From positions 186,001 through 250,000 of the forward strand of contig CAWBNY010000002.1 in assembly GCA_963790325.1 (NCBI GenBank): 64,000 bases of DNA, in the 5' to 3' direction. The notes beneath the pieces were generated by a model, which was not told where the DNA came from, made no database searches, and saw nothing but the letters and a program-made list of their open reading frames with translations. The stretch is from JAXDMK01 sp963790325 (GTDB lineage: Bacteria > Actinomycetota > Acidimicrobiia > Acidimicrobiales > AC-14). Below are positions 22,998 through 31,384 of this stretch, piece after piece; position 1 is the stretch's first letter, and the number at the start of each line of letters is the position of its first letter. A program made the translations under genes and the position numbers.

Positions 22998-24256
22998 TGC
23001 GCCGGCTGGCTGCGCTCGGGGTCGCCCTCGGCCTGGTCACCTCCGGGTGCGGTCTCGCCGGCGGCCACCGGGACACCGTCACCATCGGCGGCATCTACCC
23101 GATCTCCGGCACCCAGGGCCCGGGAGGCGTCGACGAGTCCCGGGGCGCCCGGCTGGCGGTGGAGCTGGCCAACCGTGACGGCGGGATCGACGGCCGCCGG
23201 ATCAGGCTCGACCTGGTCGACGTCGACGCCGGCGCCGGCGCCCCCGACGCCATGCGGGCCTTGAAGGCGGACGGGATCGACATCGTCCTCGGCACCTACG
23301 GCAGCACCATCTCGGCCCCCGCCGCCGCCACCGCCGCCCGGGAGGACATGCTCCTGTGGGAGACCGGTGCGGTCGGTGAGCTCACCGGCGACGACGGGGC
23401 CCAGCCGGGCCGGTCCTTCTTCCGCATCGCCCCCCAGGGGGGGCGTCTGGGCCAGGCCGCGGTCGAGTTCGTCCGGGGCCCGCTCGCACCGCTGCTCGGC
23501 GTGGATGCGGCCCCCCTGCGGTACGCGGTGGCCTACGTCGACGACGCCTACGGGCGGGCGGTCGGCCTGGGCGCGGCCCACGAGGTGGAGCGGGGCGCCG
23601 GGATCCTGGCCGGGACGTTCCCCTACGACGTCCACCGCTTCGACCCCGCCGACCTCGTCGCCCGCATCGGCGACGCCCGTCCCGACGTCCTGTTCGTGTC
23701 GGCCTACCTCGACGACGGGGTGGCCATCCGCAAGGCCACCCTGGCCGCCCACCTCCCGCTCAAGGCCAGCATCGGGACGTCGTCCAGCTACTGCATGCCC
23801 GCCTTCGCGGTGGCCCTCGGCTCGGGGGCGGTGGGCCTGTTCGCCTCCGACAAGCCCGACGGCGCCCAGGTCGAGGAGGGTGCCCTCACCGACGAGGGTC
23901 GGACGACGCTGCGGTGGGCCCGGGCCCGCTACCACGACCGCTACCACGCGGAGATGAGCGCGGCCGCCCTGGCCGGCTTCGCCAACACGTGGGCGTTGGT
24001 GGGCCACGTCCTGCCCGCCTCGCCGTCGCTGTCGGCGACGGCGGTCGCCGCCACCGCCCGCAGCCTCAAGCTCCCCGCCGGCACCCTGGCCAACGGGGCC
24101 GGGCTCGACCTGGCCGGGCCCGGCCAACCCGACGCAGGCGAGAACCGGGCCGCGGTGAGCGTGATCTGGCAGTGGGTCGACGCCCGCACCCAGGCGGTGG
24201 TGTGGCCACCCGCCTTCGCCACCCGCCCCCTCGCCGCCATCCCCATCCAGACCTGA
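22997..24256 (+). CDS. Orphan Leu/Ile/Val-type substrate-binding lipoprotein
   Basis: 419 residues. Lipobox TSGC at Cys19, then a type I periplasmic-binding domain: VTIGGIYPISGTQGPGG, GARLAVELANRDGGIDG and DIVLGTYGSTISAP. No permease or ATPase gene adjoins it, so it is an orphan binding protein or partners with the fused Liv transporter at 52.7-55.9 kb. The ATG overlaps the preceding stop as TGATG, and the same junction recurs at its own end. Confidence 0.85.
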   Translation: MRRLAALGVALGLVTSGCGLAGGHRDTVTIGGIYPISGTQGPGGVDESRGARLAVELANRDGGIDGRRIRLDLVDVDAGAGAPDAMRALKADGIDIVLGTYGSTISAPAAATAAREDMLLWETGAVGELTGDDGAQPGRSFFRIAPQGGRLGQAAVEFVRGPLAPLLGVDAAPLRYAVAYVDDAYGRAVGLGAAHEVERGAGILAGTFPYDVHRFDPADLVARIGDARPDVLFVSAYLDDGVAIRKATLAAHLPLKASIGTSSSYCMPAFAVALGSGAVGLFASDKPDGAQVEEGALTDEGRTTLRWARARYHDRYHAEMSAAALAGFANTWALVGHVLPASPSLSATAVAATARSLKLPAGTLANGAGLDLAGPGQPDAGENRAAVSVIWQWVDARTQAVVWPPAFATRPLAAIPIQT

Positions 24257-25071
24257 TGCCCGTGACGGCCGGCCGCCGCCCGCTGGCCGTGGGCCTGGGC
24301 CTGGGCGCGGCCTACCTCCTGGTCGCGTTGGCGACGATGGCCCTCCTCGACCGCCCCTTCCGCCCCCTGTTCGACGGGTTGGCCCCCCCGCTTCCCTACC
24401 GGTGGGTCAACCCCCCGCCCGAGAACGCCCGCGACAACCAGGTGCCGGTGGCCGCCCGGCGGGAGTTCGGCATCGGCCCGGACGGCAGCCCGTTCGTCAA
24501 CGTCACCCCCGAGGACGGCCAGGCCATCCTTCTCCTGGAGGAGAAGGCGGTTCCCGCCCACCCGCCCGACACTTCCCTGGAGGTGTCGGTCACGCCCCTC
24601 GACGTGCTCACCCTGGGGCCCCTGCCGGACGGAATGGACCCCCAGAGCAACGCCTACCAGGTGGTGCTCGCCTACAAGCCGTCGGGCGCAGCCCCAGGAA
24701 GGATCGGGGCGGGGACCTCGTCGATCGCCTTGATCGCGGCCGGCCCGTCCGACTTCCTCCTCTACTCGGAGGACGGCCGGGCCTGGGCGCAGCGGGAGAC
24801 GCAGCCGTTGGGTTCGGGCCACGGCCTGGAGACCCGGTTCGCAGGGCCGGGGTACTACGCGGTGACGTCGATCGCGGGCTCGGGCGGCGGCGGCGGGGCG
24901 TCGCCGATGGTGATCGTGCTGGTGCTGTCGGCGCCGCCGCTGCTGGTCGGCGGGCTGGTGGTGCGCAGCCGGCGGGCCAAGGCGGCGGCCGCGGCCAAGG
25001 CTGCAGCCGCCGCTAGGCGGCGAGCACAGCCGCGGACAGGCGGTCGGAAGTCGAAGCGTCGGAAGCGATGA
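24256..25071 (+). CDS. Membrane-anchored extracytoplasmic protein of unknown function
   Basis: 271 residues. An N-terminal helix (LGLGAAYLLVALATMALL), a beta-rich exported domain of about 175 residues (YRWVNPPPEN; FVNVTPEDGQAILLLEE), a C-terminal helix (PMVIVLVLSAPPLLVGGLVV) and a very basic cytoplasmic tail (KAAAAAKAAAAARRR). It closes the seven-gene run. Its last 59 bp overlap the convergent metallopeptidase gene. Confidence 0.7.
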   Translation: MPVTAGRRPLAVGLGLGAAYLLVALATMALLDRPFRPLFDGLAPPLPYRWVNPPPENARDNQVPVAARREFGIGPDGSPFVNVTPEDGQAILLLEEKAVPAHPPDTSLEVSVTPLDVLTLGPLPDGMDPQSNAYQVVLAYKPSGAAPGRIGAGTSSIALIAAGPSDFLLYSEDGRAWAQRETQPLGSGHGLETRFAGPGYYAVTSIAGSGGGGGASPMVIVLVLSAPPLLVGGLVVRSRRAKAAAAAKAAAAARRRAQPRTGGRKSKRRKR

Positions 25072-26398
25072 CCAGGTCGATGCGGTCGGCGGTGCGGATG
25101 ATGCGGCCGCTGCCGCCCGGACCGGAGAAGCTGCCGTCGGCCTCGGGCAGGCGATTGGTGCCGCTCCACCGCTGCGCCCACCGGCCCAGGGCGTCGGCCA
25201 GCTCGGTGAGGTCGTCCGGCGTGTCCGCCCGCCACCGGTCGACCATGCCCACCTCGGTCCCGCAGCGCACCAGCCGGTAGGCGTCGCCGTTCCACCCGGC
25301 GGCGGCGTCCGCCGCGTCGTCCTGGGGCAGGTGGGCGTCGAGGACGAGGAACATGTCGAGCTCGCCGATGGTGCTGGAGTCGACCGCCGTGCACCCCATG
25401 GCGGCGGCCACGTCGGGCAGCACCGGCCGCTCCCAGCGCTGGCCGGGGACGTAGCCCGCCGGATGGAGGATCTCCTCGGTCGAGGTGGGCGGCTGGCGGT
25501 AGGCGTCGTCGATGGCGGCGAACCCGCCCCGGTCGTGGAGGGTCTCGGCGAACTCGAGCCCGGTGAGGTACGGGAAGTAGAGGGATTCGAGGATGTAGCC
25601 CGGCACCGTGAAGAACACGGACGGGTCGCCGGAGCTGCCGAGCTCGGCCTCCAACCGCTCGTCGGACGTGAGGTGCTCCTCGGCCCACAAGGTGCGCACG
25701 AGCTCGGCGTCGCCCTCGACCAGGGCGGCCAGGGCGTAGGCCTCCTCCCCCAGGTCCTGGTCGGTGAGGGTCCGGTTGCGGGTGCCGAAGTCGAAGTGCT
25801 GGTCGGCGAGGGCGTGGGTCAGCTCGTGGACCATGGTCGTCTGGCTGGCCAGGTCGAGGTCGTCGTCGGGGTCGCCGGCCACGAAGAGCTCCTTGGCCTC
25901 GTCGTCGTAGAAGCCGAGGACGCCGCCTTCGAGCAGCTCGTCGATGGTGGCCACGTAGTCGAGGTCGGCCGGGATGAGCTGGAGGAGCTTGAGGACGGTC
26001 TCGACGGCCTCCTCCTCGTCCGGGTCCTTGGCCCGCTCGATCTGGGTGAGGTCGCGGACCAGGCGGTCGAGCTCGTCGGCGGCGACGATGCGGATGGGGA
26101 GGTCGGCCTTCCACTGGAGGCCGCGGATCTCGGTGACCTGGGCCTTGAGCCGGTCGACGGTGCGGGCCTGGTCGGGGGACAGGCCGGCGGGCACGGTGGT
26201 GGCACCGGGCAGGGTGGTGCCGGGCTCGGGGGTCGAAGCCGTCCCGGGGACGGTGGCGGGGCTGGCCGGTCCGGTGACACCCAGGTCGTCGTCGTGGTTG
26301 GTGAGGCGCACGGCGAGGGCGATGGAGGCGGTCACGACGATGACGACGAGGGCGACGGCCAACGCCGCGGGGGCGGGACGGGGGGTTCGGACGGGCAC
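25013..26398 (-). CDS. Membrane-anchored zinc metallopeptidase (HELTH)
   Basis: 461 residues. One N-terminal transmembrane helix (ALAVALVVIVVTASIALAV), a Thr/Pro spacer, then a gluzincin-like domain with the zinc motif MVHELTHALADQHFD (HExxH) and a downstream Glu candidate in LVEGDAELV. EILHPAGYVPGQRWERP is a further conserved-looking element. Probably a surface protease; substrate unknown. Confidence 0.82.
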   Translation of the reverse strand: MPVRTPRPAPAALAVALVVIVVTASIALAVRLTNHDDDLGVTGPASPATVPGTASTPEPGTTLPGATTVPAGLSPDQARTVDRLKAQVTEIRGLQWKADLPIRIVAADELDRLVRDLTQIERAKDPDEEEAVETVLKLLQLIPADLDYVATIDELLEGGVLGFYDDEAKELFVAGDPDDDLDLASQTTMVHELTHALADQHFDFGTRNRTLTDQDLGEEAYALAALVEGDAELVRTLWAEEHLTSDERLEAELGSSGDPSVFFTVPGYILESLYFPYLTGLEFAETLHDRGGFAAIDDAYRQPPTSTEEILHPAGYVPGQRWERPVLPDVAAAMGCTAVDSSTIGELDMFLVLDAHLPQDDAADAAAGWNGDAYRLVRCGTEVGMVDRWRADTPDDLTELADALGRWAQRWSGTNRLPEADGSFSGPGGSGRIIRTADRIDLVIASDASTSDRLSAAVLAA

Positions 26399-26647
26399 GT
26401 TGCCTCCAAGAGCGGCTGTCCGAACGGTAACGTCGCCGGGCCGGCAATCGGTTCGCGGGCGCAGGACCGTGATCGAGGGCTAGCGCCGGCCGCTCCCCGC
26501 CGACGTCGCTGCCGTTTCGTGTCGCGGGGTGAACGCCGGGCGATTCGTCGGGGACGTGAAGCACACGCCGGGCGGCACCCCCACCAGCCCGATCGATCAT
26601 ACGTTCGGTGTTATCGGGGGTTGAGACGACGTCCGTCGTAGATCGCG

Positions 26648-27043
26648 TCAGAACGTGACGATCGTGAACGTCCCCCCGACGAACAACACCGCGCTCGCAC
26701 CGAACAGCACCACCAGCACCGCCCGCCGCAACCCCGGCCGGCGCACGTAGTCGTCCACGATCCAGCGCAGGCCGTTCAGCCCGTGGGCCAGCGCCAGGGC
26801 CAGGAGCAGCCAGTCGAAGATCCGCCACAGGGGGTTGCCCCAGCGGTCGGCGACGAAGTCGTAGTCGGTGTCGACCACGTCGTTGACGATGTGGGTCACC
26901 GAGAAGTGCACCAGCGCCAGGAACACCAGGGCCAGCCCCGACAGGCGCATGAAGAACCATGACCACGTCTCGAAGTTCCGCTCCCGCCCCGGCCGCCCCG
27001 GCGGCCGCCCCGGCGACGCCGGCTCCTGCTCGACGACCGTCAC
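26648..27043 (-). CDS. sdhD: Succinate dehydrogenase membrane anchor, SdhD-like
   Basis: 131 residues, three transmembrane helices. The quinone/heme segment is LALAHGLNGLRWIVDDYV, with the first helix in WSWFFMRLSGLALVFLALVHF. It anchors the flavoprotein and iron-sulfur subunits and helps bind quinone. The GTG at 27041-27043 overlaps the sdhC stop (GTGA). No sdhA or sdhB follows: the 249 bp to the next gene hold no CDS, only a weak hairpin (ACGAC...GTCGT near 26622-26636). Confidence 0.83.
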   Translation of the reverse strand: MTVVEQEPASPGRPPGRPGRERNFETWSWFFMRLSGLALVFLALVHFSVTHIVNDVVDTDYDFVADRWGNPLWRIFDWLLLALALAHGLNGLRWIVDDYVRRPGLRRAVLVVLFGASAVLFVGGTFTIVTF

Positions 27044-27417
27044 CCGAACCGCCCGTCGAGGAACGGCTTCATGATCACGAACGCCCCCGGCAGGCCCGCC
27101 GCCAGCGTCACCACGACCACCGCCGTCAGCAGCCGTCGCTGCTTGGCCACCGAGCCCGGAAAGAAGTCCAGGGCCACGATCCGCAGCCCGTTGAGCGTGT
27201 GGAACAACAGCGCGAACAGCAGCCCCACCTCGAACACCCGCAGCAGCACGTTCCCGTACAGGCTGTGGATCTCGTCGTAGACCGCCGGCCACCGGATGGT
27301 GGCCACGTCGACGATGTGCAGCAGCAGGAAGAAGAACACGAGGAACCCGCTCACCCGGTGGAGGACGAACGCCCACTGCCCCCCGCGACCCTTGTAGACG
27401 GTCCCCGCCGGCTTCAT
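27040..27417 (-). CDS. sdhC: Succinate dehydrogenase cytochrome b subunit, SdhC-like
   Basis: 125 residues from the ATG at 27415-27417; a GTG 30 bp upstream is possible. Three helices with the heme/quinone signature HRVSGFLVFFFLLLHIVD and a second His in LLFHTLNGLRIVALD. The ATG overlaps the TGA of a 41-residue membrane-peptide gene. With sdhD it forms the membrane domain of complex II. Confidence 0.88.
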   Translation of the reverse strand: MKPAGTVYKGRGGQWAFVLHRVSGFLVFFFLLLHIVDVATIRWPAVYDEIHSLYGNVLLRVFEVGLLFALLFHTLNGLRIVALDFFPGSVAKQRRLLTAVVVVTLAAGLPGAFVIMKPFLDGRFG

Positions 27418-27539
27418 CGGCGCCGCCGGTACCACCGGTCGCTCCACCAGGTGGACGACGCCACGTACACCGCGAACCCGGTGATGAGCAGCGCCATCGT
27501 TCCCAGGGCCAGAGAGAACGCCACCTGCGCCGGGGTCAC
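27414..27539 (-). CDS. Small single-helix membrane peptide preceding sdhC
   Basis: 41 residues from GTG. One helix (FSLALGTMALLITGFAVYVA) followed by SSTWWSDRWYRRRR. The stop overlaps the sdhC ATG (ATGA) and the start lies 10 bp from the end of znuB. It resembles the tiny accessory subunits of respiratory complexes in size and topology; a role in complex II is inference. Confidence 0.5.
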   Translation of the reverse strand: MTPAQVAFSLALGTMALLITGFAVYVASSTWWSDRWYRRRR

Positions 27540-27549
27540 GCGGTCGAAC

Positions 27550-28380
27550 CTACCCGCCCAGCACCCCCGTCCGGACGTGGTCGCGACCGAAGACCACCGA
27601 CGTCACCCCGAACGCCGCCGCCGCCACCAGCACGATGGTCCCGCCCGGCGCCAGCCCCCACACCCGGGCCGCGGCCAACCCGACGACCACCGCCGCCACC
27701 CCGACCATCGACGACACCCACAGCGTGGCCCGGAACGACCGGGCCAGCACCTGGGCGGTGGCCACCGGCAGCACCATCAACGCCGCCACCAGCAGGATCC
27801 CGACCACCCGCATGGCCGCCACCACCGTCACCGCCGCCAGCGCCGCCAGCAGCGAGTTGAGCCCGTCCACCGGCAGACCGCCCACCCGCGACGACTCCTC
27901 GTCGAGCACCACTGCGAACAGGGCCCGCCCGCACACCGCCACCGCGGTCACGATCCCGACCCCCAGCACCAGGACGACCACCACATCGGCCCCGGTGACG
28001 GTGAGGATGCCGCCGAACAGATACGTGAGCAGTCCCGCGTTGAACGAGTCGGACAGCCCCACGAGCACCACCCCGGCGGCGATCCCGGAGTAGAAGAACA
28101 GGGCCAGGGCCAGGTCGCCCGAGGCCCGTCCCCGGACCCGCAGCCGCTCCAGCGCCAGCGCGCCCGTGACCGCCACCGCCAGCGCCGCCCACACCGGCCA
28201 GATCCCCAGCAGCAGCCCGGCGGCCACCCCGGCGAAGGCCAGGTGGCCGATCCCGTCCCCCAGCAGCGACAGCCGCCGCTGGACGAGGAACGTCCCGATC
28301 AGGGGGGCGCACGCCCCCACCACCACTCCCGCCACCAGGGCCAGCTGCATGTACTCCCGCTCGAACGGATAGGGCAGCAC
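27550..28380 (-). CDS. znuB: Zinc/manganese ABC transporter permease (ZnuB/AztB family)
   Basis: 276 residues, eight or nine helices. Family segments: LIGTFLVQRRLSLLGDGIGHLAFAG (residues about 27-51), SFNAGLLTYLFGG and AALMVLPVATAQVLARSF. It forms the membrane channel for Zn or Mn uptake with the ATPase directly upstream (1-bp spacing); the binding protein is at 32.7 kb. Confidence 0.9.
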   Translation of the reverse strand: MLPYPFEREYMQLALVAGVVVGACAPLIGTFLVQRRLSLLGDGIGHLAFAGVAAGLLLGIWPVWAALAVAVTGALALERLRVRGRASGDLALALFFYSGIAAGVVLVGLSDSFNAGLLTYLFGGILTVTGADVVVVLVLGVGIVTAVAVCGRALFAVVLDEESSRVGGLPVDGLNSLLAALAAVTVVAAMRVVGILLVAALMVLPVATAQVLARSFRATLWVSSMVGVAAVVVGLAAARVWGLAPGGTIVLVAAAAFGVTSVVFGRDHVRTGVLGG

Positions 28381-29115
28381 TCAGCCCCGCCCCGCCTCGA
28401 GCCAGAACCCGCTGGCGGCCGTGTCGAGCTTCGACGGCGGCCCGTCGAAGATGATCCGCTGCTTGAGGACGATGACCCGGTCGAGGGCGTGCATGACCGA
28501 CCCCAGCTCGTGGGACACCAGCAGCACGCCCGCCCCGTGCTCGTCGACCAGGTGGGTGAGCGACTCGGCGAAGCGCCGCTGGGACTCGGCGTCGACCCCG
28601 GCCACCGGCTCGTCGAGGATGAGCAGCTCGGGCTCGCTGGCCAGGGCCTTGGCGATGAACGACCGCTGCTGCTGGCCCCCCGACAGCTCGCTCACCGGCC
28701 GGGCCCGCAGGTCTCGCAACGCGACCGCCTCCAGGGCATGGTCGATGGCGACCCGGTCGGCCGGGCCCATGCGCCCCCGCCAACCGCTGCGGGCCAACCG
28801 CCCGGCGGCCACCACCTCCTCCACCGACGCCGGCACCTCCCGGGCCAGGGCCGGCCGCTGGGGGACGTACCCCAGCCGCCACCGGTCGTGGAGCGCACCG
28901 GGGTCGTCGCCGAAGACCCGGACCGTGCCCGCCGCCGGTCGCAGGAGCCCGAGGAGCACCCGCAGGAGCGTCGACTTGCCCGAGCCGTTGGGTCCCATGA
29001 GGGCCACGAACTCGCCCGCATCGAGGTGGAAGGTGACGCCGTCGAGCACGACGTCGTTCCCGTAGGCGAACGACACGTCCTCCGCGCTGAGGATGGTGGG
29101 AATGATTCTCATCAT
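28381..29115 (-). CDS. znuC: Zinc/manganese ABC transporter ATPase (ZnuC family)
   Basis: 244 residues. Walker A GPNGSGKST, Q-loop VPQRPALA, signature LSGGQQQR, Walker B LLILDEP and switch His in LLVSHEL. The start is taken as the first of two adjacent ATG codons (29115/29112). These codons lie inside an operator-like site (29099-29115), so the site would block transcription at the very start of a short-leader or leaderless mRNA. Confidence 0.9.
   Translation of the reverse strand: MMRIIPTILSAEDVSFAYGNDVVLDGVTFHLDAGEFVALMGPNGSGKSTLLRVLLGLLRPAAGTVRVFGDDPGALHDRWRLGYVPQRPALAREVPASVEEVVAAGRLARSGWRGRMGPADRVAIDHALEAVALRDLRARPVSELSGGQQQRSFIAKALASEPELLILDEPVAGVDAESQRRFAESLTHLVDEHGAGVLLVSHELGSVMHALDRVIVLKQRIIFDGPPSKLDTAASGFWLEAGRG
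29099..29115. promoter_or_regulatory. Putative Zur/Fur-type operator at the znuC start
   Basis: GGAATGATTCTCATCAT, containing the inverted repeat ATGAT-TCTC-ATCAT. Thirteen of its first 14 bases match the site before znuA (33632-33648). It is AT-rich against a GC-rich background. Zur is the likely regulator, although a manganese- or iron-responsive one is possible. Confidence 0.55.
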
Positions 29116-29126
29116 AGACTTGGGGG

Positions 29127-29612
29127 ATGGCGACCTGGGCCGACGTCGAAGGGGCTGCACCCGAGCTGGCGGCCCTGGTCCGCCGGCGGTTCGAGGCCCA
29201 CGGCCTCGGCCTGCTGGCCACCATCCGCCGGGACGGCTCGCCCCGGATCAGCGGGGTCGAACCGCTCCTCGCCCACGGCGAGCTGTGGATGGGGATGATG
29301 GCCGACTCGCGCAAGGCCCGTGACCTGGCCCGCGATCCGAGGTTCGCCCTCCACAGCGCCACGACCGACAAGAACGTCACCGAGGGCGACGCCAAGATCG
29401 CCGGCCTGGTGGTGCCCGTAGTCGACGACGACGAGTTCGCCCTGTTCGTGGCCGCGTTCGCGGCCGCCACCGGCTACCCGCCGCCGCCGGAGCGGTTCCC
29501 CCTGTTCAAGGCCGACGTCCGCGAGGTGTCGACGGTGAGGCCGGCCGGCGACCACCTCGACATCGAGTCGTGGCACGAGGGCCGGGGCGTCAGGAAGGTC
29601 GAGCGCTTCTGA
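29127..29612 (+). CDS. Pyridoxamine 5'-phosphate oxidase-like flavin-binding protein
   Basis: 161 residues. The split-barrel PNPOx-like fold: GLGLLATIRRDGSPRISGV, then GELWMGMMADSRKARDLARD and FALHSA. Such proteins in actinobacteria bind FMN, F420 or heme. It is divergent from znuC with 11 bp between the starts, so both promoters overlap the operator-like site. Its 3' end overlaps serS by 23 bp. Confidence 0.83.
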   Translation: MATWADVEGAAPELAALVRRRFEAHGLGLLATIRRDGSPRISGVEPLLAHGELWMGMMADSRKARDLARDPRFALHSATTDKNVTEGDAKIAGLVVPVVDDDEFALFVAAFAAATGYPPPPERFPLFKADVREVSTVRPAGDHLDIESWHEGRGVRKVERF

Positions 29613-30891
29613 TGGTGGTGGCGCCGCCGAAGTAGGGCTGGAGGGCGGGCGGGAGGGCGATCGACCCGTCCGGTTGGCGGTGCGTCTCCACCACCGCCGC
29701 CCACACCCGGGGGACGGCCAGGGCCGAGCCGTTCAGGGTGTTGGCCACGAGGGTCCCCGATCCCTCGGTCGGCCGGTAGCGGATGTTGGCCCGCCGGGCC
29801 TGGTAGTCGGAGAACCACGACACCGACGACGCCTCCAGCCACATGTCGCAGCCGGGGGCGTAGACCTCGAGGTCGAAGGTGCGGGCCGACGACGCCCCCA
29901 GGTCGCCGGCGCACAGGTCGAGCACCCGGTAGGCGAGGCCGAGGGCAGCCAGGGCCGACTCCGCCCGCCGCAGGATGTCGGCGTGGACCTCGGCCGCCTG
30001 GGCCTCGGTGGCGTAGGCCAGGATCTCGACCTTGTCGAACTCGTGGACGCGCAGCAGTCCCCGGGTGTCCCGCCCGGCGGAGCCCGCCTCCCGGCGGAAG
30101 CACGAGGTGTGGGCCATCAGCCGCACCGGCAGGTCGGCCTCGTCGTAGACGTGATCGCGGCCCAGCGACGTGAGGGGGACCTCCGCCGTCGGGATCGCCC
30201 ACAGGTCGTCGCGCTCGAGGTGGTAGGCGTCGTCCTCGAACTTGGGCAGGTGGCCGGTGGACACCATGGTCTCGGTGCGCACCAGCGTCGGGGGACGGAT
30301 CTCCTCGTAGGCGTCCCGGTTGCGGTCGAGGGCGAGCTGGCACAGGGCCCGCACCAGGCGGGCCCCCTCGCCCCGGTACAGGGGGAACATCGACCCCGAC
30401 AGGCGGGCGCCGGCCTCCAGGTCGAGCATCCCCAGCTCGGCGCCGATGTCCCAGTGGGGGACCCGCTGGTGGGCGCGGTAGGCGTCGGGGGCCGGGTCGA
30501 AGCCCTCGACCCGGACGATCACGTTGGCCGACGCGTCGGCCCCGTCGGGGGCATCGGGCGACGGGAGGTTGGGCGTGCGCAGGAGGGCGTCGCGGAGCTC
30601 GGCGGCGGCCGCGGCCGCGGTCGCGTCGACCGCCTTGCCCTCCTCGCCCACCGCTCGGCTCTCGGCCGCCCGCGCCTCGGCGGTGGCCGCGTCGCCCGCC
30701 CGCCGGGCCTCGCCCACCGCCTTGGACAACGTCCTCACCTGGGCCCGCAGGTCGTCGGCCTGGGCCTTGAGGGCCCGCTCCCGCCGGTCGAGCCCGGCCA
30801 GCCGGTCGACCTCGGCCGCGGGGATGCCGCGCCGGCCGAGGGCGGCCCTGACCCCGTCGAGGTCGCTGCGCAGCCGGCGGGCGTCGATCAC
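29590..30891 (-). CDS. serS: Seryl-tRNA synthetase
   Basis: 433 residues, class II synthetase of usual length. N-terminal tRNA-binding coiled coil (residues about 30-100), motif 2 in SCFRREAGSAGRDTRGLLRV and motif 3 in GSGTLVANTLNGSALAVPR. It charges tRNA-Ser and tRNA-Sec. The GTG at 30889-30891 was chosen: the protein then starts VIDARRLRSD, as usual for SerRS. A large palindromic repeat lies 20 bp upstream. Confidence 0.96.
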   Translation of the reverse strand: MIDARRLRSDLDGVRAALGRRGIPAAEVDRLAGLDRRERALKAQADDLRAQVRTLSKAVGEARRAGDAATAEARAAESRAVGEEGKAVDATAAAAAAELRDALLRTPNLPSPDAPDGADASANVIVRVEGFDPAPDAYRAHQRVPHWDIGAELGMLDLEAGARLSGSMFPLYRGEGARLVRALCQLALDRNRDAYEEIRPPTLVRTETMVSTGHLPKFEDDAYHLERDDLWAIPTAEVPLTSLGRDHVYDEADLPVRLMAHTSCFRREAGSAGRDTRGLLRVHEFDKVEILAYATEAQAAEVHADILRRAESALAALGLAYRVLDLCAGDLGASSARTFDLEVYAPGCDMWLEASSVSWFSDYQARRANIRYRPTEGSGTLVANTLNGSALAVPRVWAAVVETHRQPDGSIALPPALQPYFGGATTIRSARPS

Positions 30892-30910
30892 GGACGGGAC
30901 CGTACCCCAG

Positions 30911-30964
30911 GGCAACTGGTGACGGATCCTGTGGTCAGGACCACAGGATCCGTCACCGGTTGCC
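30911..30964. repeat. Large palindromic repeat, copy 1
   Basis: Two 26-nt arms around AG, fully complementary except for one T-G pair. The central 48 nt (30915-30962) match 42121-42168 at 45 positions; the arms share the core GGTGACGGATCC. It lies between the helix-turn-helix gene stop (30974) and the serS start. It can also act as a transcription terminator or attenuator. Confidence 0.8.
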
Positions 30965-30973
30965 CTTCGGGCG

Positions 30974-31375
30974 CTAGTCCCAGGGCCAGAGGCCGGCGCC
31001 CTTGACCGCCTCGACGACGTCGCCGTCCTCGCCGTTGGCGATGCGCCTGGCCGCCGGGTGCTCGCCCTCGGCCAGCCAGTCCGCCTCCGACAGGCCCCGG
31101 GCGAAGGCGTTGGCCACCCCCCCCGCCAGCTGCCACGCCCGGGGCCGGAGCTTGGCCTCCTGGGCCTTGCGGACGGCCGCCTCCTCCATCCTGCGGGCCT
31201 TGGCCGCGGAGTCGACCTCGTCGAGGATCCACGCCTCGATTTCGTCACCGGTCCACACCGGGCCGATGGTGAGCACGACGGGCTCGGGCAGCTTGCCCTC
31301 CTCCAGCCACGCCTCGACCTCGGCCGGCGACTTCTCGATGCGCGCCGCCAGCTCCACGATCCCGTACACCGTCAT
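30974..31375 (-). CDS. Helix-turn-helix (MerR/excisionase-like) protein of unknown function
   Basis: 133 residues. The N-terminal 50 resemble the small winged-helix fold of AlpA/Xis proteins (GIVELAARIEKSPAEVEAWL then GPVWTGDEIEAWI). The rest is helical and rich in Ala/Glu, with no second domain recognised. It lies 9 bp downstream of the M50 protease gene and is probably co-transcribed with it. Confidence 0.6.
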   Translation of the reverse strand: MTVYGIVELAARIEKSPAEVEAWLEEGKLPEPVVLTIGPVWTGDEIEAWILDEVDSAAKARRMEEAAVRKAQEAKLRPRAWQLAGGVANAFARGLSEADWLAEGEHPAARRIANGEDGDVVEAVKGAGLWPWD

Positions 31376-31384
31376 GGGCGCACC

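Noticed and set aside
30911..30964. Palindrome read simply as the terminator of the helix-turn-helix gene
   Set aside because: It has no T-run and a near-identical copy lies in a divergent promoter region at 42121, where a terminator is not expected. Repeat is the safer call, although it may still terminate transcription.
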